This document shows, one piece after another, positions 34,432 through 43,155 of a stretch of 64,000 nucleotides of DNA. The position numbers were made by a program, and so were the translations under genes. The notes beneath the pieces were generated by a model that worked only from the letters and a program-made list of their open reading frames with translations, was not told the DNA's origin and ran no database searches. The DNA comes from Cyanobacteria bacterium CYA (GTDB lineage Bacteria > Planctomycetota > Phycisphaerae > Phycisphaerales > UBA1924): assembly GCA_008363215.1 (NCBI GenBank), contig RHKP01000021.1, positions 41,466 through 105,465 on the forward strand, written 5' to 3'. Position 1 is the first letter of the stretch. The number at the start of each line of letters is the position of its first letter.

Positions 34432-36292
34432 CTCCATCAAGATCCTGCCCGCGCTCATGCTCACCGCGACGGCCGACATCACCTTCGCCGCTGCGGCGGA
34501 CGGACAGAGTGCGCCGCTGCCCCGGTTCAAGATGGTGGCGTACAGCGGCGGCGCGATGCGCGTCGGAGGCTGGCGGCACCCGGTAGTGATCGATCTCGCG
34601 GGCCTGGCGGTGCCGTCGCAGGCACGCCCGATCCGCTTCGGGCACGACCCGCTCTCGGGTGTTGGCCACACCGATGCGATCCGCGTCGAGGCCGGGCAAC
34701 TCATTGCGACCGGCGTGATCTCCCGCGACACGCCCGCCGCGAAGGAGGTCGTGGCCTCCAGCCGGAACGGGTTCCCCTGGCAGGCCTCCGTCGGCGCGAG
34801 CGTCGAGGAGTTCGAGTTCATCAAGGACAACCAGAAGGCGACGGTCAACGGCCAGGAGATCACCGGCCCGGTCAACGTCGTTCGCAAGGCCACGCTCGGC
34901 GAGATCAGTTTCGTAGATCTCGGCGCAGACGGCCGCACCAGCGCGAGCATCGCCGCGCGTCAGCACAAGGAGCCCAGCGTCATGGCCGACGATTCCAACC
35001 CCACTCCCTCGGCAACCCCGCCCGTCACCGGCACCGAGCAGTCGCCCGAGCAGATTCGCGCCGCGGCGCTCGCTGAGACCGCCCGCATCGACGCGATCCG
35101 GAAGGTCTGCGGGGGCAAGCACACCAGCATTGAGGCCCAGGCCATCCGCGACGGCTGGGACGCCACCCGCACCGAGCTCGAGGTACTGCGTGCCAGCCGC
35201 CCCAAGGCCCCGGCCATCCACGTTCCGGACAGGAGCGTCACCAGCGAAGTGCTGGAGGCCGCGTGCTTCCAGAGCGCCAAGCTCGAAGGCATCGAGAAGG
35301 TCTGCTCCACGCAGGCAATCGAGATCGCCGCAAAGCGGTTCCAGGGCGGGCTGGGCCTGCAGGAGCTCCTGTTCGAGGCCGCGATCGCCAACGGCTACAC
35401 GGGCCGAACGTTCCGCGACAGTCGCCGCGTGCTCGAGGCCGCGTTCGGCCGGGGCGTCGAGGCGGGGATGACCACCATCGACGTCGGCGGCATCCTGTCC
35501 AACGTCGCCAACAAGTTCCTGCTCGAGGGCTTCTTCAGCGTCGAGCGTGTCTGGCGGAGCATCTGCGCCGTCCGCAACGTCAGCGACTTCAAGACCGTCA
35601 CCAGCTACCGCCTGGTCGGCAAGGACCAGTACGAGCAGGTCGCCCCCGGCGGCGAGCTCAAGCAGGGCACGCTCGGCGAGGAGACCTACACCAACAAGGC
35701 CGACACCTACGGCCTGATGCTCTCGATCGACCGCCGCGACATCATCAACGAAACGACGTCTTCTGGACGGCGTTCATGAACAACGCCGCGTTCTTCAGCG
35801 CCGGCAACAAGAACTTCGTCTCGGGCGCTGACACCGCGCTCGGCATCGACGGCCTCACCAAGGGCGAGGTCGCCTTCATGGACCTCGTGGACTCCGACGG
35901 CAAGCCCACCGGCGTAATGCCCGCGATTCTGCTGGTCCCGACGGCGCTCTCGGCGATGGGCACGCAGCTCTACAAGAGCGTCGAGCTCCGGGACACGACC
36001 GCGAACACCAAGTTCCCCGTCGCCAACCCGCACCAGGGCAAGTTCCGCATCGAGCCGCTACCTGTCCAACGCCCTCTACACCGGCAACTCCGCCAAGGCG
36101 TGGTACCTCCTCGCCGACCCGAGCGACCTCCCAGTCATCGAGATGGCGTTCCTCAACGGCCAGGAGGCCCCGACCGTCGAGACGTCCGACGCGGACTTCA
36201 ACATGCTCGGCATCCGGATGCGGGGATATCACGACTTCGGCGTCAACCTGCAGGACCCGCGCGGCGGCGTCAAGAGCAAGGGCGAGGTGTAA
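34415..36292 (+). pseudogene. Prohead protease fused to major capsid protein, broken
   Basis: Starts at GTG 34415 after AGGAG. The first 180 residues look like a prohead protease (RPIRFGHDPLSG with the His, FPWQASVGASV with the Ser). The capsid part follows from about residue 190. At about 35750 the frame breaks: the normal text DIIN is followed directly by NDVFWTAFMNNAAFF in another frame, and about 25 codons usually between them are missing. At about 36057 the frame changes again, into YLSNALYTGNSAKAWYLL and on to the natural stop. The pieces are colinear with a capsid protein, so this is one gene with a deletion and a frameshift, or a misassembled one. Confidence 0.8.
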
Positions 36293-36435
36293 GCCATGCC
36301 CGGGCAGGTCAGCACAGGCGCTGGGGGGCTCGGCGAAGAGCTCCCCGGCGACCTCCAGAGCGGCATCGATCAGCAATCGGGCATCGACACCGATGGCCCA
36401 CCAACAGACGGAGGTTCAGGCAGGCTTCAGGACCA

Positions 36436-36768
36436 GCAAAGTTCGTTCAGGAAGGCGGCTCGATCGACTACACCCCCGGCGCGGACGTGCTCGTGGGCGC
36501 GGTGGTCGTGCAGGCCGATCTCATCGGCGTCGCGCAGGCCCCGATCAAGGCGGGACAACTTGGCTCGATCGCCGTCACCGGCGTGTTCGACTTCAACAAG
36601 GCGGTCGGCGCGGGCAGCGCCATCCCCGCGGGCACGCTCACGTACTGGGATGCGGCCGCCCAGAACGCCACCAAGAACGCGGCCGCCGGCGCGAACAAGT
36701 TGATCGGCAAGGCGGTGAAGGCCACCGTCGACGCCGACACGATCGTTCGCGTTCGCCTGCAGCAATAA
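36436..36768 (+). pseudogene. DUF2190 capsid decoration protein without a start
   Basis: 111 codons reading AKFVQEGGSIDYTPGADVLVG, then LGSIAVTGVFDFNKAVGAG and ANKLIGKAVKATVDADTIVRVRL, the DUF2190 pattern found just after capsid genes. No ATG, GTG or TTG lies in frame nearby. ATG 36393 and ATG 36296 are both in other frames. A frameshift or deletion at the 5' end is likely, in the same stretch that damages the capsid gene. Confidence 0.7.
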
Positions 36769-36777
36769 GGAGCACCT

Positions 36778-37155
36778 GTGGGCGACCTGCTCGATCGCGG
36801 CGCGGCATTCCTCGATGCCCAGCGGCACCAACACCTCTCCCGCCTGGTCCTCTACCGGCGTGGCACGGACGAGAAGGACGTCCAGGCCACCATCGGCAAG
36901 ACCGAGTTCGAGCAGGCCGACGACGCGGGGCTCATTCACCGCGTGGAGTCGCGGGACTTCCTCGTGCGGACGGCGGACCTGGATCTGGGCGCTGGCCTGA
37001 TCCTCCCGCGTGCTGGCGACCAGGTGCGAGAGACGGTCGGTTTGAGCGTGTTCGTGTACGAGGTCAATGCACCCGGAGGGCAGCCGCCGTTCCGGTACAG
37101 CGACCCGTACCGCAGGGTTCTTCGGATTCACACCAAGCACATCGCAACGGAGTGA
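36778..37155 (+). CDS. Head-tail joining protein (probable)
   Basis: 125 residues from GTG 36778 with AAGGAG before it. Text such as DLLDRGAAFLDAQRHQHLS and VRTADLDLGAGLILPRAGD is what I associate with gpFII/DUF-type head-tail joining proteins encoded after decoration proteins. The C-terminal YSDPYRRVLRIHTKHI closes a beta-rich fold. Position between the head and tail genes supports this. Confidence 0.65.
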   Translation: MGDLLDRGAAFLDAQRHQHLSRLVLYRRGTDEKDVQATIGKTEFEQADDAGLIHRVESRDFLVRTADLDLGAGLILPRAGDQVRETVGLSVFVYEVNAPGGQPPFRYSDPYRRVLRIHTKHIATE

Positions 37156-37157
37156 CG

Positions 37158-37451
37158 ATGGCAGAAGGCAACGGACAGAACGGCAGTGCTCGGTGGGCCG
37201 GCGTGGTCGTCACCGTCGTGCTCGCGGCCGGCGCGATGACCATTCAATGGGGCGTCGTGACCACCAAGCTCCAGCAGGTGGAGAAGCGGCTCGACGAGTT
37301 CATCGGCGAGGCACGCAGCATCCGCGCTCAGTACGCCGAGATGGAACGCAAGATCTGGTTCCTCGAGGGCAAGCTCTCCGGGCTGACTTCCAACTCGCCG
37401 CGCCAGAGCGTGCCGACTACGGGCTCGCCCGTCATCGGAGGTGGCCCGTGA
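37158..37451 (+). CDS. Small membrane-anchored coiled-coil protein
   Basis: 97 residues. A single membrane segment (WAGVVVTVVLAAGAMTIQWGV, about 13-33) is followed by a coiled coil (LQQVEKRLDEFIGEARSIRA, about 38-75) and a Ser/Pro/Gly tail. This is the layout of inner-membrane spanins or of small holin-associated proteins; XkdX-like holin partners are another option. No endolysin gene was recognised in the window. Confidence 0.6.
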   Translation: MAEGNGQNGSARWAGVVVTVVLAAGAMTIQWGVVTTKLQQVEKRLDEFIGEARSIRAQYAEMERKIWFLEGKLSGLTSNSPRQSVPTTGSPVIGGGP

Positions 37452-37879
37452 GCACGATCGCCGCCCTCGCTGACGCCGTCGCGGCGCACGTGAGCGCCGG
37501 GTCCTTCGGGCAGCCGGTCACGGCCGTCCGCATGTACCAGCCCGCGTTCACACTGGAAGACCTCAAGGACCTCCGCGTATCGGTGGTGCCGCGGACGGTG
37601 CAGATGACGCCAGCGACCCGTGACAGCCTGGTCGTCGAGTACGTCATCGACGTCGGCGTGCAGAAGAAGCTTCCGGCCGAGGGAGCAGACGCCGCGATCG
37701 ATGAGCTGCTCGCGCTGGTCGAGGCGATCGCGGATCACCTGCGGTTCCAGAGGCTTGCGAGCTTCCTCGACGCGGCGTGGGTCGGGATCAGCCACGAGCC
37801 GGTGGTGTCGAGCGAAGCGCTCGAGCAGCACCGAGTGTTCACGAGCGTGCTCAGCGTCACCTACCGGGAGCGGAGGTAG
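37448..37879 (+). CDS. Minor tail/tail-completion protein (probable)
   Basis: 143 residues from GTG 37448, overlapping the previous stop. Begins STIAALADAVAAHVS, has beta-rich text DLRVSVVPRTVQMTPATRD, and ends in FTSVLSVTYRER. This resembles the tail-terminator or tail-completion proteins that lie between the head-tail connectors and the tail tube. Family not certain. Confidence 0.6.
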   Translation: MSTIAALADAVAAHVSAGSFGQPVTAVRMYQPAFTLEDLKDLRVSVVPRTVQMTPATRDSLVVEYVIDVGVQKKLPAEGADAAIDELLALVEAIADHLRFQRLASFLDAAWVGISHEPVVSSEALEQHRVFTSVLSVTYRERR

Positions 37880-37881
37880 CC

Positions 37882-38139
37882 ATGCGCAACACCATCATCT
37901 TCAGCGTGGCGATGACCGACGAGCTCAAGCCGCTGGCGACCCAGAAAACCATCGCCACCTTCACACTCACCGCGTCGCACAAGAACACGCAGGACCTGCT
38001 GCTGTCGGACGGCAAGACCGACCCCATCGAGGTCGCGCCGGGCACGCAGTACCACTTCGAGCGGGTCAACCTGGCAGACATTCTGGTCAAGAGCAAGGGC
38101 GGCGAGATGGTCTTCGTGGTCGGCCACAGCGCCGAGTGA
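37882..38139 (+). CDS. Small tail-module protein
   Basis: 85 residues from ATG 37882, with the GGAGG of the previous end acting as ribosome site. Entirely beta-like (MRNTIIFSVAMTD, TIATFTLTASHKN, GEMVFVVGHSAE). Possibly an Ig- or tail-tube-accessory fold. Twelve bases separate it from the tail-tube gene. Confidence 0.5.
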   Translation: MRNTIIFSVAMTDELKPLATQKTIATFTLTASHKNTQDLLLSDGKTDPIEVAPGTQYHFERVNLADILVKSKGGEMVFVVGHSAE

Positions 38140-38151
38140 AAGGAGTCAGCG

Positions 38152-38580
38152 ATGGCAATCAGGCTCGGCATGGAGGCCGCCCTCAAGTACAAGACGGGCG
38201 GCCAGGCAGGCGCGGGGGCGTGGACGGCACTCGGCAACACGCGGGACGTGACGCTGAACCTCGAGGCGGGCGAAGCAGATGTGACCACGCGGGCCAACAA
38301 CGGCTGGCGAGCCACGGTCGCCACGCTCAAGGAGGCGAGCGTGGAGTTCGAGATGGTCTGGGACACCGGCGACGCCGGGTTCACCGCCATCAAGAACGCC
38401 TTCTTCAACAACGACCCCATCGGCCTGCAGATCCTCGACGACACAGCGGGTCAGGGCCTGCAGGCGGACTTCTCGATCACCAACTTCAGCCGCAGCGAAG
38501 CCCTCGAAGAGGCCATCACGGTCTCGGTGACGGCGAAGGTGACGTACTCGACCACGGCGCCCTCATGGATCGGCAGCTAA
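38152..38580 (+). CDS. Major tail (tube) protein
   Basis: 142 residues. GNTRDVTLNLEAGEADVTTR and WRATVATLKEASVEFEMVWD, followed by FFNNDPIGLQILDD, match tail-tube proteins of the TP901-1/lambda gpV-like group. It precedes the G/GT chaperone as in lambda. Polymerised, it forms the tube whose length is set by the tape-measure protein encoded at 40277. Confidence 0.8.
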   Translation: MAIRLGMEAALKYKTGGQAGAGAWTALGNTRDVTLNLEAGEADVTTRANNGWRATVATLKEASVEFEMVWDTGDAGFTAIKNAFFNNDPIGLQILDDTAGQGLQADFSITNFSRSEALEEAITVSVTAKVTYSTTAPSWIGS

Positions 38581-38590
38581 ACACGGAGGC

Positions 38591-39109
38591 ATGATGCGGC
38601 AGTTCAAGGACAACGCAGGTCGGACCTGGACGGTGGACATCAACGTCGCCACGCTCAAGCGCGTGCGCGGACTCACGGGCGTCGACCTCATGCAGGTCAT
38701 CGAGGGGACGCTCATCGAGAAGCTCATCCGCGACCCGGTGCTGCTGTGCGACGTGGTGTACGCCGTGTGCAATACCGAAGCCGAGGCCGCCAAGGTGTCG
38801 GACGAGGAGTTCGGCAAGGCGATGGCGGGCGACGCCATCGAGTCCGCCACGCAGGCGGTGCTGGATGAACTCATCAGTTTCTGCCCGAGCCCGAGGGACC
38901 GGGCCAACCTCGGGCGGGTGCTCCAGGCCACCAACCGGGTGCTGGACAAGGCCCGCGACCTGACGGAGAAGCGGATCAACACGCTGACCAGCGAGAGCGA
39001 GCTGGACAGGCTCGTGAACCGGATGGTGCCCCCCCTCCCCGAGCCGCCGACGCCTGGAAGTTCATCTACCAGTGCGCCGGAGCCCTCGGCCTCGACCCCG
39101 GGCCCCTGA
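38591..39109 (+). CDS. Tail assembly chaperone, G-like frame
   Basis: 172 residues in the zero frame. Residues 1-145 are ordered (TWTVDINVATLKRVRGLTGV, FCPSPRDRANLGRVLQATNR). After about residue 148 the zero frame becomes low-complexity Pro/Ser. A 7-C run at 39029-39035 lies at exactly that point. A -1 shift there continues into an ordered sequence to 39351, as lambda makes gpG and gpGT. The zero-frame product is the G equivalent. Confidence 0.75.
   Translation: MMRQFKDNAGRTWTVDINVATLKRVRGLTGVDLMQVIEGTLIEKLIRDPVLLCDVVYAVCNTEAEAAKVSDEEFGKAMAGDAIESATQAVLDELISFCPSPRDRANLGRVLQATNRVLDKARDLTEKRINTLTSESELDRLVNRMVPPLPEPPTPGSSSTSAPEPSASTPGP
39029..39035 (+). promoter_or_regulatory. Candidate -1 frameshift site (seven C)
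   Basis: The zero-frame codons are CCC CCC CTC. Moving one base back lets the second CCC pair equally well, and the next codons lead into the T-like frame. I saw no clear downstream pseudoknot. Confidence 0.6.
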
Positions 39110-39351
39110 CGCTGCGGGAGATGGTCGCCATGCTCGACGGCCGCCAGCGCCACGACTGGTCGATCGCCGCCGCCGTCATGTCCGTGGTGGCCAACACCGC
39201 CCGCGATCCCAAGCGATCCCGCCTGCTCAAGCCATCGGACTTCGACCCATTCAACAAGCCCGCCCGTCCCGTCAGGGTTGACATGTCGGTCCTCAAGGAC
39301 GTGTTCATCGACCGCCGCATGCCGGAGGTCGCCAAGGAGATTCGCGCATGA
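39029..39351 (+). CDS. T-like extension of the tail chaperone (-1 frame)
   Basis: From the 7-C run, the -1 frame reads ADAWKFIYQCAGALGLDPG, then REMVAMLDGRQRHDWSIAAAV and VFIDRRMPEVAKEIRA. It is about 105 codons with the composition of a real protein. There is no well-spaced ribosome site for an internal start at 39121. The fused product would have about 253 residues. It should bind tape-measure and tube proteins during tail assembly. Confidence 0.7.
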
Positions 39352-39842
39352 AGAGCCTGTCCACTCGACACTACGTCTATATCGGTGCCCTGATCTTGCT
39401 GGCGCTCGTGCTCGCGTCGTGCGCCGGCCTGGACCTTGGTGACATCGTCAAGGTCAAGACGCCCAACACCATCCAGCAGACCACCGGTCTGCCGTCGACG
39501 CTCAGCCTCAACGAGGCGGAGGTCGAGTACCAGAACTGGTTCAACCTCACGCAGACCACCGGCGCGCAGTGGAAGGGCAACATCGAGAAGGCCGGCGAGA
39601 TCCGCGGGCTGCTCGGTCAGCTCACGCTCTCGGCCCTCGACACCGTCGGCCCGACCGTCGCGGGCCTGCCCGTGCTCGGGCCCGCGCTGCCGGCGCTCAC
39701 CGGCATCGTCGGCCTGTTCATCGGGTCGGGCCGTCTTCGCAAGGAGAAGGAAGCGTCCTTCAACAAGGGCCTGGAGAAGGGCAGCACCATCGCCGGCACC
39801 GGAGGTGGTCAGGTTGGGGGTGCTGGAGGCAGCGGCGCGTGA
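39348..39842 (+). CDS. Phage-encoded lipoprotein with a second membrane segment
   Basis: 164 residues; the ATG overlaps the chaperone stop. An N-terminal signal of lipoprotein type ends at the lipobox LASC (Cys near 25). A second hydrophobic stretch (LPVLGPALPALTGIVGLFIGSG) lies near 105-127, then a Gly-rich tail. Lipoproteins inside tail operons are often superinfection-exclusion proteins or outer spanins. Its presence suggests a Gram-negative host; the role is inferred. Confidence 0.65.
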   Translation: MKSLSTRHYVYIGALILLALVLASCAGLDLGDIVKVKTPNTIQQTTGLPSTLSLNEAEVEYQNWFNLTQTTGAQWKGNIEKAGEIRGLLGQLTLSALDTVGPTVAGLPVLGPALPALTGIVGLFIGSGRLRKEKEASFNKGLEKGSTIAGTGGGQVGGAGGSGA

Positions 39843-39847
39843 TCACC

Positions 39848-40276
39848 ATGCGGATCAAGGACATGTTCTTCGACCGCCACGTCGTCATGGCGGCGGTCGA
39901 CAACGCCAAGCGGAAGGTGCTCAGCAAGGCCGGCGCGTTCATCCGAACGGCCGCCAGGACGAGCATCCGCAAACGCAAGGGGTCGGCTCCTCCCGGGGCC
40001 CCGCCCCATTCGCACGAGGGCAGCCTGCGCCGGCTGATCCTGTTCGGGTACGACAAGCCCAACGACTCGGTCGTCGTCGGGCCGGTGGGATTCCAGAAGA
40101 GCGAGGCACCGAATGTCCTGGAGTACGGCGGCGACACCGTCGTCTTCCGCAGGCGCGGCGGCAAGCTCACATCGCAGAAGGTCAAGATCGCGCCGCGGCC
40201 CTACATGGCCCCGGCGCTGGAGAAGGAGCGGCCAAACCTGCCGCTCTTGTGGCGGAACTCGATCAAGAAAGGGTGA
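39848..40276 (+). CDS. HK97 gp10-like minor tail protein
   Basis: 142 residues from ATG 39848. RKVLSKAGAFIRTAARTSIRKRKG, then HEGSLRRLILFGYD and VGPVGFQKSEAPNVLEYGG, ending in RPYMAPALEKE. That PYMxPALE-type end and the basic core are typical of gp10/Z-type tail-completion proteins. Unusual in being placed after the chaperone genes rather than before the tube gene. Confidence 0.65.
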   Translation: MRIKDMFFDRHVVMAAVDNAKRKVLSKAGAFIRTAARTSIRKRKGSAPPGAPPHSHEGSLRRLILFGYDKPNDSVVVGPVGFQKSEAPNVLEYGGDTVVFRRRGGKLTSQKVKIAPRPYMAPALEKERPNLPLLWRNSIKKG

Positions 40277-42277
40277 GTGAACGTGGCCGATACGCGGGGC
40301 ATCCGAGCCGGACGAGCCTTCATCGAGCTGGGCGTCAGCGACAAGCTGTCGGCTGGGTTGAAGGCGGCCCAGAAGAAGCTCGAAGCCTTCGGCGCGGGAC
40401 TGCGGTCCATCGGCACCAAGATGGCGGGCATCGGTGTCGCCGCGATCACGGCGCTGCTCGGCACCGCGAAGGTGTTCAGTGACTCGGGCGATGCGCTCGA
40501 CAAGATGAGCGCCCGCACGGGCGTGAGCGTTGAGGCCCTCAGCGAGCTCGGTTATGCGGCTGACCTCTCGGGCACGGACATGGAGACGCTGGAGAACGGC
40601 CTCCGCGTCATGCAAAAGACGCTCACGGAGGCGTCACAAGGGTCCAAGGGTGCGAACGAGGCTCTCGCGCGGCTGGGGCTGACGGTGCAGGACCTCGCGA
40701 AGCTCTCCCCTGACGAGCAGTTCAAGCTGCTGGCCGACCGGATCTCACAGATCCAAGACCCGGCGCTCCGGGCCGCGATGGCGATGGAGCTCTTCGGCAA
40801 GGCCGGGACAAAGCTTCTTCCGCTGATGGCCGACGGCGCTGCGGGCATCAACGAGATGCAGGAGCAGGCCCGCAAGCTCGGGCTGACGGTGAGCACGGAA
40901 ACCGCCCGCGACGCCGCGGAACTCAACGATGCGCTCGGCACGCTCTGGAAGGTTCTCAAGCAGGGCGTCTTCACCATCGGCGGGGCGCTGGCACCCACCA
41001 TCAAGGACTTGACGGAGCGGATCACGCGGATCGTCGTCAGCGCCACCGCGTGGGTGAAGGCGAACAAGGAAACGGTGGTCTGGGCGCTCAAAGTCGCGGC
41101 GGCAGTTGCCGTCGCAGGGATTGCCATCGTCGGGCTTGGCTACATCATCTCCGGGATTGGTGCAGCGCTTGGCATCGTGGCCGCCGTCATCGGCGGGATT
41201 GGCACAGCATTCAGTCTGATCGGGGCCGCGATCGGCGCTGTGCTCACGCCGGTGGGCCTGACAATCGCCGCGATCGTGGCACTCGGCGGCACACTGCTGG
41301 TCGTCACCGGCGCTGGTGGCGAGGCGCTGTCGTGGCTCGCGGAGAAGTTCACCGAGCTGCGTGACTGGGTCGGCAAGGTCGTCGGCGGCATCTCCGACGC
41401 CCTCGCCGCCGGCGACATCGCGCTGGCCGCCGAGATCCTGTGGCTGTCGCTGAAGGTCATCTGGCAGCAGGGTGTGGCGGCGCTGAACAATGCCTGGCTG
41501 GGGGCCAAGGAGTTCTTCGTCTCGACCGCGTACTCGATGTGGTACGGGGCGCTGGCTGCTGCTGAGATTGTCTTCCACGCCCTCGAGGTCGCGTGGATCG
41601 AGACGACCGCCTTCCTGTCAAAGACCTGGACCAACTTCGCCACGGGCTTCCAGATGATCTGGGAGGAAGCCTCGTCCTGGGTCGCCAAGCGGATGCTGGA
41701 GATCCAGGGGCTGTTCGATGACGGGCTGGATGTCGAGGCCGCAAAGAAGGCGGTCGATCAGCAGCTCGAATCCCGCCTGGTCGAGTTGGAGAACGCCGCG
41801 CAGCAGTCAGTGACCGCCCGCGAGGGGCAGCGCGAGCAGCAGCGCCGCGACGCCGCCGCCATGCACGAGGCGACGCTGGCCGCGATCGGCCAGGACTTCG
41901 AGAACGCCCAGGAGGCCCTGCGCAAGGACAACGAGGCCGGGCTCGCCGAATCGCAGGCGGCGCTCGACGCCGCAAAGCAGAAGCTCGCGGCCGCGATCGA
42001 GGAGGCCCGCAAGAAGCGCGAGGCCGCCGACGCCGAGAAAGGTCCCGGTCGCCCGCAGCGGGATCTGCTGGCCGACTTCGAAGATCGGCTGTCGGGACTC
42101 GGCGCTGCCATCGGCAAGGGCATCAGCGTGACGGGCACGTTCAGCGCCGCCGCGGTCTCGGGGCTGGGCACGGGCGGCGACGCCGCCGAGCGCACCGCCA
42201 GCGCCACGGAGCAGACTGCCCGCAACACCAAGCGTCTGCTGGACGCCAGCGTGGACAACGGACTGCGGTTCGCCTGA
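40277..42277 (+). CDS. Tail tape-measure protein
   Basis: 666 residues from GTG 40277 (GTG 40283 also possible). The N-terminus has FIELGVSDKLSAGLKAAQKKL and the helical repeat pattern of tape measures (GDALDKMSARTGVSVEALSE, QFKLLADRISQIQD). A central hydrophobic section (about 265-350) contains several membrane-like segments, and a long coiled coil (about 480-600) is rich in Ala/Glu/Arg. It sets tail length and may help DNA cross the envelope. No lysozyme or peptidase motif seen. Confidence 0.85.
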   Translation: MNVADTRGIRAGRAFIELGVSDKLSAGLKAAQKKLEAFGAGLRSIGTKMAGIGVAAITALLGTAKVFSDSGDALDKMSARTGVSVEALSELGYAADLSGTDMETLENGLRVMQKTLTEASQGSKGANEALARLGLTVQDLAKLSPDEQFKLLADRISQIQDPALRAAMAMELFGKAGTKLLPLMADGAAGINEMQEQARKLGLTVSTETARDAAELNDALGTLWKVLKQGVFTIGGALAPTIKDLTERITRIVVSATAWVKANKETVVWALKVAAAVAVAGIAIVGLGYIISGIGAALGIVAAVIGGIGTAFSLIGAAIGAVLTPVGLTIAAIVALGGTLLVVTGAGGEALSWLAEKFTELRDWVGKVVGGISDALAAGDIALAAEILWLSLKVIWQQGVAALNNAWLGAKEFFVSTAYSMWYGALAAAEIVFHALEVAWIETTAFLSKTWTNFATGFQMIWEEASSWVAKRMLEIQGLFDDGLDVEAAKKAVDQQLESRLVELENAAQQSVTAREGQREQQRRDAAAMHEATLAAIGQDFENAQEALRKDNEAGLAESQAALDAAKQKLAAAIEEARKKREAADAEKGPGRPQRDLLADFEDRLSGLGAAIGKGISVTGTFSAAAVSGLGTGGDAAERTASATEQTARNTKRLLDASVDNGLRFA

Positions 42278-42304
42278 GTCCCCAACGAGAGGAGGTTGTC
42301 GTTC

Positions 42305-43123
42305 GTGCCGGTCGAGGTCTTTGAGAAGTTCGAGAGCCGCCGCTCCACCAAGGCGAACCAAGCCTCGCAGTCCTCTGCCGAGCTCGGCTACATCGTGCGC
42401 GGCACGGCCGACGACCTCGCGGCCCGCACCGCTGCGCAGGCGGCGTCCCCGGCGACCTACGACACGCTCCCGCGCCAGACCATCCAGATCGAGCCCATCG
42501 GCCCGCAGCTGTGGGACGTGACCGTCCGCTACAGCCAGAACGCCTCCACCGGCACGAGCACGCCCAGCGAGTCGTCCTTCACGTTCGAGACTGGCGGCGG
42601 CACCCAGCACATCACCCAGAGCCTGCAGACCATGCAGCGACGCCCCGCGCCGGGCACCACCGCGCCCGACTTCGGCGGCGCGATCGGCGTCACCGCCGAC
42701 GGCGTCGAGGGCGTGGACATCACTGTGCCGGTGTACCAGTTCTCCGAGACGCACTACTTCACGGACGCGCAGGTCACCGTCTCGTACAAGGGCGCAATCT
42801 TCTCGTGCACGGGTAAGACAAATGCGGGCTCGTTCCGCGGGTTCGCGGCGGGCGAGGTGCTGTTCCTGGGCGCGACGGGATCCAAGCGCGGCGACGGCCC
42901 CGACGACGACTGGGAGATCACGTTCCGGTTCGCGGCGAGTCCCAACCAGACCAACCTGACCGTCGGTCCCGTCACCGGGATCAACAAGAAGGGGTGGGAG
43001 TACCTGTGGGTCCGCTACGCGGACGCCGAGGACTCGGGCTCCGGCGCGATCATCAAGAAACCCATCGCCGCGTACGTCGAGCGCGTGTACGACCAGGCCA
43101 ACTTCGCAGGGCTGGGGATCTGA
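42305..43123 (+). CDS. Tail-tip structural protein (probable)
   Basis: 272 residues. GTG 42305 is preferred because AGGAGG lies 9 bp before it, while TTG 42296 directly abuts that site. Largely beta-rich (LWDVTVRYSQNAST, VDITVPVYQFSETHYFTDAQ, WEITFRFAASPNQTN). Lies immediately after the tape measure, where distal tail proteins are encoded. No catalytic motif. Family not identified. Confidence 0.6.
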   Translation: MPVEVFEKFESRRSTKANQASQSSAELGYIVRGTADDLAARTAAQAASPATYDTLPRQTIQIEPIGPQLWDVTVRYSQNASTGTSTPSESSFTFETGGGTQHITQSLQTMQRRPAPGTTAPDFGGAIGVTADGVEGVDITVPVYQFSETHYFTDAQVTVSYKGAIFSCTGKTNAGSFRGFAAGEVLFLGATGSKRGDGPDDDWEITFRFAASPNQTNLTVGPVTGINKKGWEYLWVRYADAEDSGSGAIIKKPIAAYVERVYDQANFAGLGI

Positions 43124-43155
43124 TGCCTGACACAGCATACCAGCTTGGACAGCTG

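Noticed and set aside
37158..37451. Calling the membrane coiled-coil protein a holin
   Set aside because: It has a single membrane segment and a coiled coil, and no endolysin gene was found nearby, so only a general description is given.
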